Shown here piece by piece: positions 27,500-35,749 of a stretch of 64,000 bases of DNA. The stretch comes from AP-15 sp963781215. GTDB lineage: Bacteria; Pseudomonadota; Alphaproteobacteria; ATCC43930; CGMCC-115725. Every line of letters begins with the position of its first letter. The first letter of the stretch is position 1. The translations under genes were made by a program, and so were the position numbers. The DNA lies in assembly GCA_963781215.1 (NCBI GenBank), contig CAWAFE010000018.1, positions 21,762 to 85,761 of the forward strand, given 5' to 3'. Below the pieces are notes generated by a model. The model saw only the letters and a list, made by a program, of their open reading frames with translations, ran no database searches and was not told the origin of the DNA.

Positions 27500-28003
27500 C
27501 TAGCCGCCGTAAAACACGTTGTCGCCCAATTCCTTCATTTCGAGGATCGCGGCATCGGGGCGGCCGGTGATCGGCTTTGGCAGATGCGCCTCGACGACCT
27601 CGCCGACGACGATGTGGTGGTCGCCCTGCTCGACGATGCTGGTGACCTTGCACTCGACCGCGGCCAAGGCCGCATCGAGGATCGGCGCCCCGGTTGCACC
27701 CTTGTGAATCGATTGGCCGGAGAGCTTGCCGCCTTCGAGCTGGGTCGGCTTGAAGAAAGTGAACGCCACCCCCTTGTGCTCCTTGCCGAGCATGTTGAGG
27801 GCAAACGCCCCGGTCGATTTGACCAGCGGATAGGCGCCGGAATCGGTCTTGACCCCGACCACCACCAATGGCGGGTTGAAGGCGGTCTGCGTCACCCAGT
27901 TGACCGTTGCGGCCGCGACGTTGCCCTTCCCGTCATCGGCGGTCAGCACATAGATGCCATAAGGGATCATCCGCAGCGCGGTCTTCTTGGCGTCCTGGTC
28001 CAT
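27500..28003 (-). CDS. Flavin reductase-like FMN-binding protein
   Basis: A 167-residue split-barrel flavoprotein from MDQDAKKTALRMIPYGIYVL. Typical features are AAATVNWVTQTAFNPPLVVVGVK, FALNMLGKEHKGVAF and the GDHHIVVGEVVEAH block near the C-terminus. Members reduce FMN/FAD with NAD(P)H for two-component monooxygenases. It is the first gene of the minus-strand operon reductase-alpha-beta, 29 nt before the Rieske alpha gene. GGAGGACGGAG lies upstream of the ATG. A flavin reductase is not the normal electron donor for a Rieske oxygenase, which makes the pairing unusual. Confidence 0.86.
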   Translation of the reverse strand: MDQDAKKTALRMIPYGIYVLTADDGKGNVAAATVNWVTQTAFNPPLVVVGVKTDSGAYPLVKSTGAFALNMLGKEHKGVAFTFFKPTQLEGGKLSGQSIHKGATGAPILDAALAAVECKVTSIVEQGDHHIVVGEVVEAHLPKPITGRPDAAILEMKELGDNVFYGG

Positions 28004-28091
28004 CTCCGTCCTCCTCCGTTCCCGGCTTCGCTTGAGTTCGATCATATCCCATCACCGGGCTCACCGCGAACCGTCCGGGGCCGATGCCCCT

Positions 28092-28512
28092 TCAGCAGAA
28101 CGGCGGGATGATCAGCGACAACCTGTTTCGCCGGTTCGCACGATAGACCGCGAAATCAGAATCGAGCGTGCACACCGGCAGTCCGGAGATTTCCGCCAGC
28201 CGCACTAGGCAGGCGTCGGCGAGCGACATCGGCACATTGCTGTATCGATCCATCAGATCGCCGACCGGCGCTGCCTCGGCGTCGAGGTGCAAGCCGATCC
28301 GCAGGAACTCCTTGCCTGAGCTTTTCCAACAGCCGCCAAGCTGGAATACGTTGCCGAGCGAGCAGGAAGCAAGCTTCTGTCAACACCGCCTCGCAGGTCA
28401 GCAATGGCGGCGTCAGGTTTGAGAATTGCTCGACAGCCCAGGCGTGGCGCGCCTCGCCGGCGCAGAAATAGGCCACGAGCGGTCCGGTATCCACGACCGC
28501 ACCCGGCGTCAC
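28092..28512 (-). pseudogene. PIN-domain toxin (VapC-like), interrupted by a +1 frameshift
   Basis: The GTG at 28512 overlaps the antitoxin stop (GTGA). The first frame encodes VVDTGPLVAYFCAGE, with the first PIN Asp, and LTCEAVLTEACFLLAR with the Glu. The second frame continues RIGLHLDAEAAPVGDL, SLADACLVRLAE and TLDSDFAVYR with the remaining acidic residues. The frames are joined by removing one base from the TT at 28312-28313 (AA on the coding strand), giving a normal 139-residue toxin. As written the toxin is broken after about 70 residues. The same single-base pattern recurs in seven other genes, so this may be an assembly error rather than a decayed toxin. Confidence 0.78.
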
Positions 28513-28766
28513 CGGCCAAATCCCTCCATGTATTTCGGGTTGATTGCATAATCTTCGGGCGCGTCGGCGGCCATGCCGCAGCAATCCCGCATCAGATCGT
28601 GCACGGAGGGCGACGAGGCCCGAATTTCGAGCTGTTCCGATCGAGGTGCGGCGAGCACGCGGCGGAGGCCGTCCTCGACCAGATCCTTGAATTTGCGTCC
28701 GCGCAGCGCCGCTTCTGCCTTGGTGCGGCGATACAACTCGTCGGGAAGATCAATGGTGGTTCGCAT
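28509..28766 (-). CDS. Antitoxin of the PIN toxin pair
   Basis: An 85-residue protein starting MRTTIDLPDELYRRTKAEAALRG, the ribbon-helix-helix type N-terminus seen in VapB-like antitoxins (RTTIDLPDEL). The rest is a flexible acidic tail (APEDYAINPKYMEGFG) suited to blocking a PIN active site. The open frame begins at 28787, but the RHH strand fixes the start at 28766. It overlaps the toxin GTG. Confidence 0.85.
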   Translation of the reverse strand: MRTTIDLPDELYRRTKAEAALRGRKFKDLVEDGLRRVLAAPRSEQLEIRASSPSVHDLMRDCCGMAADAPEDYAINPKYMEGFGR

Positions 28767-28809
28767 GCTTCGCGCAACGAGCCACATTTATGCTTTTATG
28801 TCAACTGCG

Positions 28810-29190
28810 CTAGCGACACTGCCTCGGCGGTGCCGGCGGCGTCAGGCCTTGAAGGATAATTCCGAGCACCACGCTCGTCTTTGGCAAGCCCGGCACCGAC
28901 GAGCATGACCAATGTCCAGCTGCCTTCCCGACGATGCTGCCGGCATTGCTGCCGGCGGCGCTGGTCGTCAGCGTCGCGGCGGCGGCCCCGCCGGTGATCG
29001 CCAGCACCGCCTGGTTGTTGCTGATTTGGAGCGAATGAGCCGCGACCGAGGTCGAGGTCACCGACACGGTGTAGGAGCCGCCGACACCGATAACCGCGTC
29101 GTCGGCGGCTCCGGGAACGGCTCCGGCGCTCCAATCGGCGGCTGTCGTCCAGCTGCCGCTGACGCCAGCCCTCCAGCTCACTATTGCCAC
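28810..29190 (-). pseudogene. Remnant of a large repetitive surface/adhesin-type protein
   Basis: The first 100 residues (MAIVSWRAGVSGSWTTAADWS, then GAVPGAADDAVIGVGGSYTV and HSLQISNNQAVLAITGG) match the N-terminal repeat module that opens many very long secreted calcium-binding or adhesin proteins of alphaproteobacteria. The frame then turns into unrelated sequence (GHWSCSSVPGLPK) and ends at 126 residues, whereas such proteins usually continue for many hundreds. I read it as a 3'-truncated remnant. No secretion genes are next to it. Confidence 0.5.
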
Positions 29191-29380
29191 AAGGTGCTCC
29201 TCTCTCCGATCGACCGCGCCGTCAAAGCGGGCGGCACGCCATTATGAGCGTGGTTTTTGATATGACGCTGACATAGTTTTTGATGTTCCACAAACCAAAA
29301 GCGGCGCCGACAATGATCTTTCACCCATGCTGTCGCCTGCGGTCGGCCACGACCGGGGATGGAGGGCGTTGTACGACCGA

Positions 29381-29412
29381 AAACAAAGGGGCGCCCGAAG
29401 GTGCCCCTTTTT
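29381..29412 (-). terminator. Intrinsic terminator after the ThDP decarboxylase-like gene
   Basis: Read on the minus strand, an 8-bp stem GGGGCACC/GGCGCCCC is closed by a TTCG tetraloop (cUUCGg) and followed by TTTGTTTT, with an A-run before it. It begins 22 nt after the stop of the gene ending at 29434. The plus strand also shows a T5 run, so it could work in both directions. Confidence 0.75.
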
Positions 29413-29433
29413 CGCGCTGCCGTGCGGTGCGGC

Positions 29434-31080
29434 TCAGGTCATGCGGCTGGAGAATTGGACCGTGGTGGCGCGGGCGCGGTAGTCGGTCTTGACGTTGACG
29501 AGCGCCACCATGCCCTCGTCGACCTTTTTCTGCGCGCGCTCCAGAGCCGGGCGGATGTCCTCGGGTTGCTCGACATATTCGCCGTAGCAGCCGAGCCCTT
29601 GGGCCATGATGTCGTAGCGGGTGTAGCCGAGATAGCGGCCGGGCTTGTCACCATCGGGGTCGGCGGTCCAGCCGCCGTTCAGGCTGATGACGCAGAGCAG
29701 TGGCAGCTTATGGCGTACCGCGGTGTCGAGCTCCATCGCGTTCTGCCCGAACGAGCCGTCGCCGTGCAGGCAGATGACCTGGGTATCAGGCTTGGCTGCC
29801 TTGGCCCCGACCGCGAACGGCAACCCCACCCCCATCGTGCCGAACGGCCCCGAGTTGAGGCGGTGGCCGGGGGTGAAGGTCGGGATCGACTGGCGGCCGA
29901 AATTCAGGATCTCCTGCCCGTCGACGCACAGGATCGCATCGCGCTTCATGAAGTTCTTTACTTCCTCGCAGAGCCGCAGCGGATGGATGTCGCCGTCGGT
30001 CGGGTAGTTGCCGCCGGGGCCGGTGCGCTTGGCGATCTCGCCCTCGTGCAATTTGTTGCGCCAGGGCGCAAAGCGGTCGGCGGTCTTCCCGTCGATCGCT
30101 TCGACCAGCTGCTGCAAGACCGATCTGCAGTCGCCGACGACCGGGATGTCGACATTGCGCGCCGACATGCCCAGCTCCTCGGGGTCGATCTCGATGCGGG
30201 CGATCGTCGCGTCCTTGTTGAAACGCGGCGGTGCGGCATGGCCGATCACATAGTTCATCCGGGTGCCGAGGACGATGATCAGATCGGCGTCGCGAAACGC
30301 GCTGTTGCGCATCGTCAGGTAGGAATAGGGGTGGTCGTCCGGCACCACGCCGCGGCCTTGCGGGGTCGTGTAGAATGGGATCCCGGCCTTTTCGACAAAG
30401 GCCCGCATCTCGTTCCAGGCCTTTGACCACAACACCCCGCCGCCCGAGCAGATGATCGGTTGCTTCGCTTTATTGATGGCGTCGACCAGTGCGTTGATCG
30501 CCTTCGGTTCCGCATAGGGACGGGCCTCGATGATCGGCCGGCCGCAATAGCTCCAATCGACATCAGCCTCCTCGGCCTTGAGGTAGAGCACATCGCCGGG
30601 AAAATCGATATAGACCGGGCCGGGCTTTCCGTTCAGAGCCTTCTGGAACGCGAAATTCACCTGTTGCGGGATGCGCTTCAGATTGTGCACGCGGTCGGCA
30701 TACTTGACGCAGGTCTTCAACGCTGAAACCTGGTCGATCTCCTGAAACACCTGGCGGCCGAACTGGCTGATCGGGCTCGACCCGCCGAACGCGACGACCG
30801 GGCAGCAATCGATCAGCGCATTGGCGAGGCCGGTCCCCAAGTTGAGGGTGGCGGGCCCACTCGCCGCCATGCAAACACCCGGCCCCTGGGTCACCCGCGA
30901 ATAGGCCTGCGCCATATAGGCGGCACCCTGCTCGTGCCTTGTGTCGATCGCGCGGATGCCCTCCTTGATGCAGGTGCTTTCGGCATCCAGCATCGGTCCG
31001 CCCATAATATAGAATAGGTCCTTAACGCCCTGTGCCTTTAGGCATTTCGCCAGGATTTCGTAGCCTGCGAGCTCCGCCAT
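29434..31080 (-). CDS. Thiamine pyrophosphate-dependent enzyme, oxalyl-CoA decarboxylase/acetolactate synthase-like
   Basis: A 548-residue three-domain ThDP enzyme. It has YEILAKCLKAQGVKDLFYIMGG and AIDTRHEQGAAYMAQAY with the catalytic Glu, the central nucleotide-type domain (PIICSGGGVLWSKA, DLIIVLGTRMNY), and the pyrophosphate domain GTMGVGLPFAVGAKA, CLHGDGSFGQNAMELDT and SLNGGWTADPDG (GDG…N motif). AGGAGA lies 9 nt before the ATG. The upstream gene is a CaiB/BaiF CoA-transferase, and such a pair is the Frc-Oxc arrangement of oxalate catabolism, so oxalyl-CoA or another 2-hydroxyacyl-CoA is a reasonable substrate guess. Acetolactate-synthase-like carboligation cannot be excluded. Confidence 0.82.
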   Translation of the reverse strand: MAELAGYEILAKCLKAQGVKDLFYIMGGPMLDAESTCIKEGIRAIDTRHEQGAAYMAQAYSRVTQGPGVCMAASGPATLNLGTGLANALIDCCPVVAFGGSSPISQFGRQVFQEIDQVSALKTCVKYADRVHNLKRIPQQVNFAFQKALNGKPGPVYIDFPGDVLYLKAEEADVDWSYCGRPIIEARPYAEPKAINALVDAINKAKQPIICSGGGVLWSKAWNEMRAFVEKAGIPFYTTPQGRGVVPDDHPYSYLTMRNSAFRDADLIIVLGTRMNYVIGHAAPPRFNKDATIARIEIDPEELGMSARNVDIPVVGDCRSVLQQLVEAIDGKTADRFAPWRNKLHEGEIAKRTGPGGNYPTDGDIHPLRLCEEVKNFMKRDAILCVDGQEILNFGRQSIPTFTPGHRLNSGPFGTMGVGLPFAVGAKAAKPDTQVICLHGDGSFGQNAMELDTAVRHKLPLLCVISLNGGWTADPDGDKPGRYLGYTRYDIMAQGLGCYGEYVEQPEDIRPALERAQKKVDEGMVALVNVKTDYRARATTVQFSSRMT

Positions 31081-31142
31081 CTCAGAAATCTCCTCTCTCT
31101 GCTGTCGTCGTCCCATCCGCGGGGCGTTATTGTATCCGATCG

Positions 31143-32352
31143 TCAGATCACTCCTTCCTTCTTCAAGGCCGCGAGATCGCCGGCGCTGATGCCGAGCCAT
31201 TCGCCGAACACCTCGGCGCTGTGCTCGCCCAGGAGCGGCGCCGGTTCGAGCTTTGGCGGAGCGCCGTCGAAGCGCACCGGCCAGGACGGCATCTTGAACG
31301 GGCCGGTCGGGTGCTGCGCGACTTGAAGAATGCCGCGCTCGGTAAAGCTCGGCTCGTTCGTCAGCTCCATCGTGTCGAGCACCGCACCCGCCGGCACCCC
31401 CGCAGCGCCGATCAAGCGCATCGCCTCGTGCTTGTCCCGCCGCTTTGTCCACTCGGCGACCATCGCGTTGACCTCGTTCGATGCGCTCGCCGCGGGCCTG
31501 CGCGGTCTCGTAGCGCTCGTCGCCGATCAGCTCCTCGCGGCCGAGGAGCTTCAGCAGCCGATGCCAATGGTCCTTCTGCCGGGCGAAGACGTAGATCCAG
31601 TCGTTGGCCCCGCCCGGTGCGCAAGGAAATATCCCCGACGGTGCGGTGTTGCTGCGGTTGCTATTGCGGGGCGCGGCCCGGCCCAGCACCGCCTGGGTCT
31701 GAAACGCGAAACGGATGTAGTGCAGCATCGCATCCTGCATCGCCACCTGGAGCCGCCTGCCCTGGCCGGTGGCGCGGCGCTCGTAAAGCGCGCCCAGGAT
31801 GCTGATCGCCATCAGCATGCCGGTGCCGGTATCGCCGAGCGAAACGCCAGGCCTGATCGGCGGCCCCTCGGGCTCGCCGGTGATGCTCATCGTGCCGCCG
31901 GATGCTTGCGCGATCATGTCGAAGGCGAGGTTCTTCTCGTACGGGCTCCCCTCGCCAAAGCCCTTGACCTGGGCATAAATGATCCCAGGGTTCAGCGCGC
32001 GGATCGCGTCGTAGCCGAGCCCGATCCGCTCGATCGTGCCGGGCGCCATGTTCTCGATCATCACGTCGGCGCGGCGCGCCATGTCCTTGACCAGCGCCAG
32101 CCCGCGCTCGGATTTGAGGTTGACCGTTACCGATTTCTTGTTGGCGTTGAACTCGAAGAAATAATACGAGTTGGGATGGCCCGGCGGCCCGGCGAAGGAG
32201 GTCCGCCCTGGCTCGCCGCCCTTGGGGTTCTCGACCTTGACCACCTCGGCGCCGAGCCAGGCCAGCGCCTCGGTGCAGCTGGGGCCGGCTTCGAACTGGG
32301 TCAAATCGAGCACCTTGACCCCGGCCAGACATTTGAGCGGCACGCCGTCCAT
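31143..32352 (-). pseudogene. CaiB/BaiF family CoA-transferase (formyl-CoA transferase-like), interrupted by a +1 frameshift
   Basis: The frame from 32352 encodes LAGVKVLDLTQFEAGPSCTE, GAEVVKVENPKGGEPGR, FNANKKSVTVNLKSERG and DVMIENMAPGTIERIGLGYD, all CaiB/BaiF signatures including the catalytic-Asp region, up to about residue 290. The last third continues in another frame (VNAMVAEWTKRRDKHEAM to the stop at 31143). Removing one base from the TT at 31476-31477 (AA on the coding strand) joins the two as a 402-residue enzyme of normal family length. In the uncorrected sequence the first frame does not stop but runs through the gap into the downstream ThDP enzyme. AGGAG precedes the ATG. Confidence 0.82.
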
Positions 32353-32529
32353 CGCCTTTACTCCTATCCCACCCCGATCGCCCCAACGGGGCCACGCACG
32401 ATAGCGCAGCCTGTCGCGCTGCGAAAACAGACAAAACTCTTTTGCGCCGCCCTGCCGATTGCGTTAGGGGATGCGCGGCGAATGCGGAATTCCTGTGGCG
32501 TTGCCGCATCTGCGGCGGGGAAGGAGGAC

Positions 32530-33465
32530 ATGGCAACGAACCGGCCCAGCGTGTTCATCGACGGCGAGGCGGGGACGACCGGGCTCGGCATCCGAACCCG
32601 CCTCGACAATCTGCCGGAAATCGCGGTGGCTAGCCTGCCGCCGGCGCAGCGCAAGGACCCGGCCGCGCGCCGCGACATGATGGCGACCGTCGATTTGGTA
32701 GTGCTGTGCCTGCCCGACGAGGCCGCGCGAGAGGCGGTGGCGCTGGCCGACGGGCTCGGTCCCGCCGCGCCGAAGCTGCTCGACGCCAGCACCGCGCATC
32801 GCGTGCATCCGGACTGGACCTACGGCTTTGCCGAGATGACCGAGGGCCAGACAACGCGCATCGCTGACGCGGGCCGGGTCGCCAATCCCGGCTGTTATCC
32901 CACCGGCGCGATCGCGCTGCTGCGGCCGCTGATCGACGCCGGCATCGTGCCGCCCGATTACCCCGTCGCGATCAACGCGGTCAGTGGCTATTCGGGGGGT
33001 GGAAAGTCGATGATCGCGGCGCATGAAGAGGCCGGCGGCCCGGCCTTCGAGCTTTACGGGCTCGGCCTCGAACACAAGCACGTACCCGAGACCCAGCTTT
33101 ATTCCGGGCTGACGCGACGGCCGATTTTCGTACCCTCGGTCGGCCATTTCCGCCAGGGCATGCTGGTCTCGGTGCCGCTGCACCTCGACACGTTGCCGGG
33201 CACGCCGCGCGGCGCCGACCTCTACGAGGTGCTGGCGGCGCGCTATCGCGATTGCATGCTCGTTTCGGTCGTCGAGCCGAGCGCGGACGGCAAGCTCGAC
33301 CCAACGGCGATCAACGGCACCGACCGGCTCGAGCTCTCGGTCCATGCCAACGAGGCGCTGGGCCAGGCGGTTCTGGTGGCCCGGCTCGACAACCTTGGCA
33401 AGGGCGCATCGGGTGCGGCGGTGCAGAACATCCGCTTGATGCTGGGATTGGACGCGAGCGAGTGA
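32530..33465 (+). CDS. argC: N-acetyl-gamma-glutamyl-phosphate reductase (type 2 ArgC)
   Basis: A 311-residue protein: VFIDGEAGTTGLGIRTRL (NADP-binding loop), VDLVVLCLPDEAAREAV, DASTAHR, RVANPGCYPTGAIALLRPL with the active-site Cys, NAVSGYSGGGKSMI, and GLEHKHVPE. The short length and the FIDGEAGTTGL start mark the type 2 enzyme. It makes N-acetylglutamate semialdehyde in arginine synthesis. GGAGG precedes the ATG. It stands alone among catabolic genes, divergent from the CoA-transferase. Confidence 0.93.
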   Translation: MATNRPSVFIDGEAGTTGLGIRTRLDNLPEIAVASLPPAQRKDPAARRDMMATVDLVVLCLPDEAAREAVALADGLGPAAPKLLDASTAHRVHPDWTYGFAEMTEGQTTRIADAGRVANPGCYPTGAIALLRPLIDAGIVPPDYPVAINAVSGYSGGGKSMIAAHEEAGGPAFELYGLGLEHKHVPETQLYSGLTRRPIFVPSVGHFRQGMLVSVPLHLDTLPGTPRGADLYEVLAARYRDCMLVSVVEPSADGKLDPTAINGTDRLELSVHANEALGQAVLVARLDNLGKGASGAAVQNIRLMLGLDASE

Positions 33466-33512
33466 CACCCGGCCGGCCGGCACGATAGCCCTTTCCCTGA
33501 CATGGGCGAACC

Positions 33513-34064
33513 ATGGGACCGCTGCTGCTCGCTCACCGCAACCAATTCCCGCGCATTGATCCGACAGCGTTCATCGCGCCGGGGGTCGTGGTGACCGGCG
33601 ATGTCGAGATCGGGCCGCGGGCCAATCTGTGGTTCAACGTCGTCGTGCGCGGGGACGACGCGCCGATACATATCGGGGCCGGCGCCAATATTCAGGACGG
33701 CACCGTGGTCCACGGCTCGCTTGACCGCGGCGAGCAGATACCGTGCTGGATCGGCGACGAGGTCGCAATCGGCCATCTGGCGTTGATCCATGGCTGTCGG
33801 CTGGAAAACCGGTCGTTCGTCGGTATGAAGGCCTGCGTCATGGACCGCGCCGTCGTCGAGGGCGGCGCGATGGTCGCGGCGGCTGCGCTCGTCACCCCGC
33901 GTATGCGTGTCAAGGCGGGGCAGCTCTGGGCCGGCGCCCCCGCCCGCTTCGCCCGCGACCTGAGCGCGGACGAGACCGAGTACATGCGCTGGGTGCAGCA
34001 GCACTACCTGGAGAGAGCGGCCGAGTATTCGCTCGCACCGCCGGCGGAGAGTCGCCGCACTTGA
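33513..34064 (+). CDS. Gamma-carbonic anhydrase-like hexapeptide-repeat protein
   Basis: A 183-residue left-handed beta-helix protein. Hexapeptide repeats run from TAFIAPGVVVTGDVEIG to about residue 140. The pattern NLWFNVVVRGDDAPIHIGAGANIQDGTVVHG and GHLALIHGCRLENRSFVGM contains the His residues that bind zinc in gamma-class carbonic anhydrases. Members include YrdA/CaiE-type proteins whose hydratase activity is not always shown. It lies 47 bp after argC and may share its transcript. Confidence 0.87.
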   Translation: MGPLLLAHRNQFPRIDPTAFIAPGVVVTGDVEIGPRANLWFNVVVRGDDAPIHIGAGANIQDGTVVHGSLDRGEQIPCWIGDEVAIGHLALIHGCRLENRSFVGMKACVMDRAVVEGGAMVAAAALVTPRMRVKAGQLWAGAPARFARDLSADETEYMRWVQQHYLERAAEYSLAPPAESRRT

Positions 34065-34120
34065 CACCGGCCCGCGCAACTGGCGGGATCGGGGTATCGG
34101 ATTCGTCGAGGAGAACGGGT

Positions 34121-34921
34121 ATGCGGGCTAATCGGGTGCGTGACAATTGGCAGGCAGGCAAGCCCGTCGTCAACAGCTGGTGCGGCATCCCCAGCAGCTT
34201 TGCCGCCGAGGTCATGGCCAATATGGGCTGGGACTCGCTGGTCATCGACATGCAGCACGGCATGATCGACTACCAGATGATGGTGACGATGCTGCAGGGC
34301 ATCTCGACCACGGAGACCACACCCTTGGTGCGGGTGCCGTGGAACGACCCGGCGCACATCATGAAGGCGCTCGACGCCGGCGCCTTCGGCATCATCTGCC
34401 CGATGATCAACAACCGCGCCGAGGCCGAGAAGTTCGTCGGCGCGATGCGCTATGCGCCGCTCGGCTATCGCAGCTCGGGGCCGATCCGCGCCTCGGTCTA
34501 TGCCGGCGCCGACTATCACGCCAAGGCGAACGACGTGGTCGTCGCTTTCGGCATGATCGAGACCGCCGAGGCGATGGACAATCTCGACCAGATCCTGTCG
34601 GTCAAGGGGCTCGACGCGATCTATATCGGACCCTCTGACCTGTCGATCTCCTACGGCCACCCGCCGGGCGGCGACAAGCCCGACGAGTGGATGATGACGG
34701 CGCTGAAAAAGGTGCTCGACGGCTGCAAGCGGCACGGGGTCAAGCCCGGCATCCATTGCGGCGCGCCGGCCTACGCCAAGAAGATGATCGAGATGGGCTT
34801 TGTCTTCGTCACGGTCGGCGGCGACAACCGCTTTATGACGATGGGCGGCCAGCAGGCGGTTGCGGAGATGCGCTCGGACGCGCCGGCAAAGCCCGCTTCC
34901 GCCGGATCGAGCCCTTACTGA
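34121..34921 (+). CDS. HpcH/HpaI aldolase family protein
   Basis: A 266-residue class II pyruvate aldolase. Evidence is DSLVIDMQHGMIDYQMM (catalytic Asp/His), LVRVPWNDPAHIMKALDAGAFGIICPMINN (phosphate/arginine loop), AFGMIETAEAMDN with the metal-binding Glu, and DAIYIGPSDLSISYG with the metal-binding Asp. It reversibly cleaves a 4-hydroxy-2-oxo acid to pyruvate and an aldehyde. AGGAGA lies just before the ATG. The frame is open upstream into the carbonic-anhydrase gene, but the family begins here. A perfect 20-bp tandem repeat overlaps its last codons and stop. Confidence 0.88.
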   Translation: MRANRVRDNWQAGKPVVNSWCGIPSSFAAEVMANMGWDSLVIDMQHGMIDYQMMVTMLQGISTTETTPLVRVPWNDPAHIMKALDAGAFGIICPMINNRAEAEKFVGAMRYAPLGYRSSGPIRASVYAGADYHAKANDVVVAFGMIETAEAMDNLDQILSVKGLDAIYIGPSDLSISYGHPPGGDKPDEWMMTALKKVLDGCKRHGVKPGIHCGAPAYAKKMIEMGFVFVTVGGDNRFMTMGGQQAVAEMRSDAPAKPASAGSSPY

Positions 34922-34956
34922 GGCGGGCCATTAGTCACTGAGGCGGGCCATTAGTC
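34917..34956. repeat. Perfect tandem 20-bp duplication
   Basis: ACTGAGGCGGGCCATTAGTC occurs twice without a gap (34917-34936 and 34937-34956). The first copy includes the stop codon of the aldolase gene and the second runs into the pxpC fragment, whose stop TAA (34953-34951) it supplies. It marks the junction of a rearrangement. Confidence 0.95.
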
Positions 34957-35151
34957 GACGCCGTTGACGACGCCGCTGATCAGGTTACCGGCGTAAAGCG
35001 GGCCGAGATCGACGCCGCCGGTCGGCGGCACGGGCGCCAAGGCCGCGACGAGTGCGGCGAGGCGCCGCTCTCCGGCGCGCGCGAGTTCTTCGGCGGCCTC
35101 GACCGTGACCACGGAAAAGCGCAGCCTGTCCCCCGGCCGGCGCCGGCCGAG
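34951..35151 (-). pseudogene. 3' fragment of pxpC (biotin-dependent carboxyltransferase family)
   Basis: These 201 bases match 53781-53981, the 3' end of the complete pxpC gene in this window, with 9 mismatches. The fragment encodes GRRRPGDRLRFSVVTVEAAE through the shared C-terminus NLISGVVNGVD. Homology stops abruptly at 35151, where IS-end-like repeats begin. It has no start of its own and lacks about 80% of the gene. Confidence 0.9.
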
Positions 35152-35162
35152 ACCCCAACCGA

Positions 35163-35212
35163 CGGTGACATTTCTAAATGGCACAGACGGTGACATCTCT
35201 ATTCGGCGAAGA
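35163..35212. mobile_element. Terminal-repeat-like remnant of an insertion sequence
   Basis: Two adjacent 25-bp direct repeats (35163-35187 and 35188-35212) agree at 19 of 25 positions and share CGGTGACATYTCTA. A third GGTGAC lies at 35248. Short repeated GACATTTCTA-type motifs of this sort are found at the ends of some IS elements (for example those with multiple terminal repeats), and they directly follow the breakpoint of the pxpC fragment. No transposase frame remains. Confidence 0.4.
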
Positions 35213-35316
35213 CACCATCTGTTTGAGCCAATGCATCCTGGACTGGCGGTGACGGTGCCCATGCAGTTCGCTCGTCTGAGGAGCGGCCGGTGATCGGTCG
35301 CCGCGCGCCGATGCCG

Positions 35317-35556
35317 TCAGTATCGGGGCGGCGGAGGCGTCGTCAGGGCGCCGGTGATGGCGCCGAGCGCTCCGCCCGCCCCGGCGCCGATCGCCGCACC
35401 CGGGCCGCCACCCGCCGCCGCCCCGATCGCGGCCCCGGCACCGGCACCAATCAAGCCGCCGCCGATTGCCCTCTGGCCGGGGTCATAGGGGTTGGTGCAG
35501 CCCGCCAGTCCGAGCGTCAATATGATCGCAGCGATCGCAGTCGGGGTCTTCGACAT
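35317..35556 (-). CDS. Small glycine-zipper lipoprotein
   Basis: A 79-residue protein starting MSKTPTAIAAIILTLGLAGC; LAGC is a lipobox, so it should be lipidated. The mature part is a glycine zipper (GGGLIGAGAGAAIGAAAGGGP and a second similar run), as in small outer-membrane or inner-membrane lipoproteins that insert helical hairpins. The C-terminus TPPPPRY is short. The frame is open to 35634, but the signal peptide sets the start. Function unknown. Confidence 0.75.
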   Translation of the reverse strand: MSKTPTAIAAIILTLGLAGCTNPYDPGQRAIGGGLIGAGAGAAIGAAAGGGPGAAIGAGAGGALGAITGALTTPPPPRY

Positions 35557-35749
35557 GTCGTCTCCTTTCGAGTAACTAAAGAGTGGCCTGCCCGTTCCAA
35601 CAAGCGCCGTCGATGCAGAGTTCCGATACGCCAATAGAAATCGAGCGCAAAACGGCCGAACATGCCGGGGAGCACAATCATCGGCTATTTGATCTGACTC
35701 GCTGTCGAGCCGGGCGAACCATCATGCTCCTGCCTGCCGGTTTTCCCGC

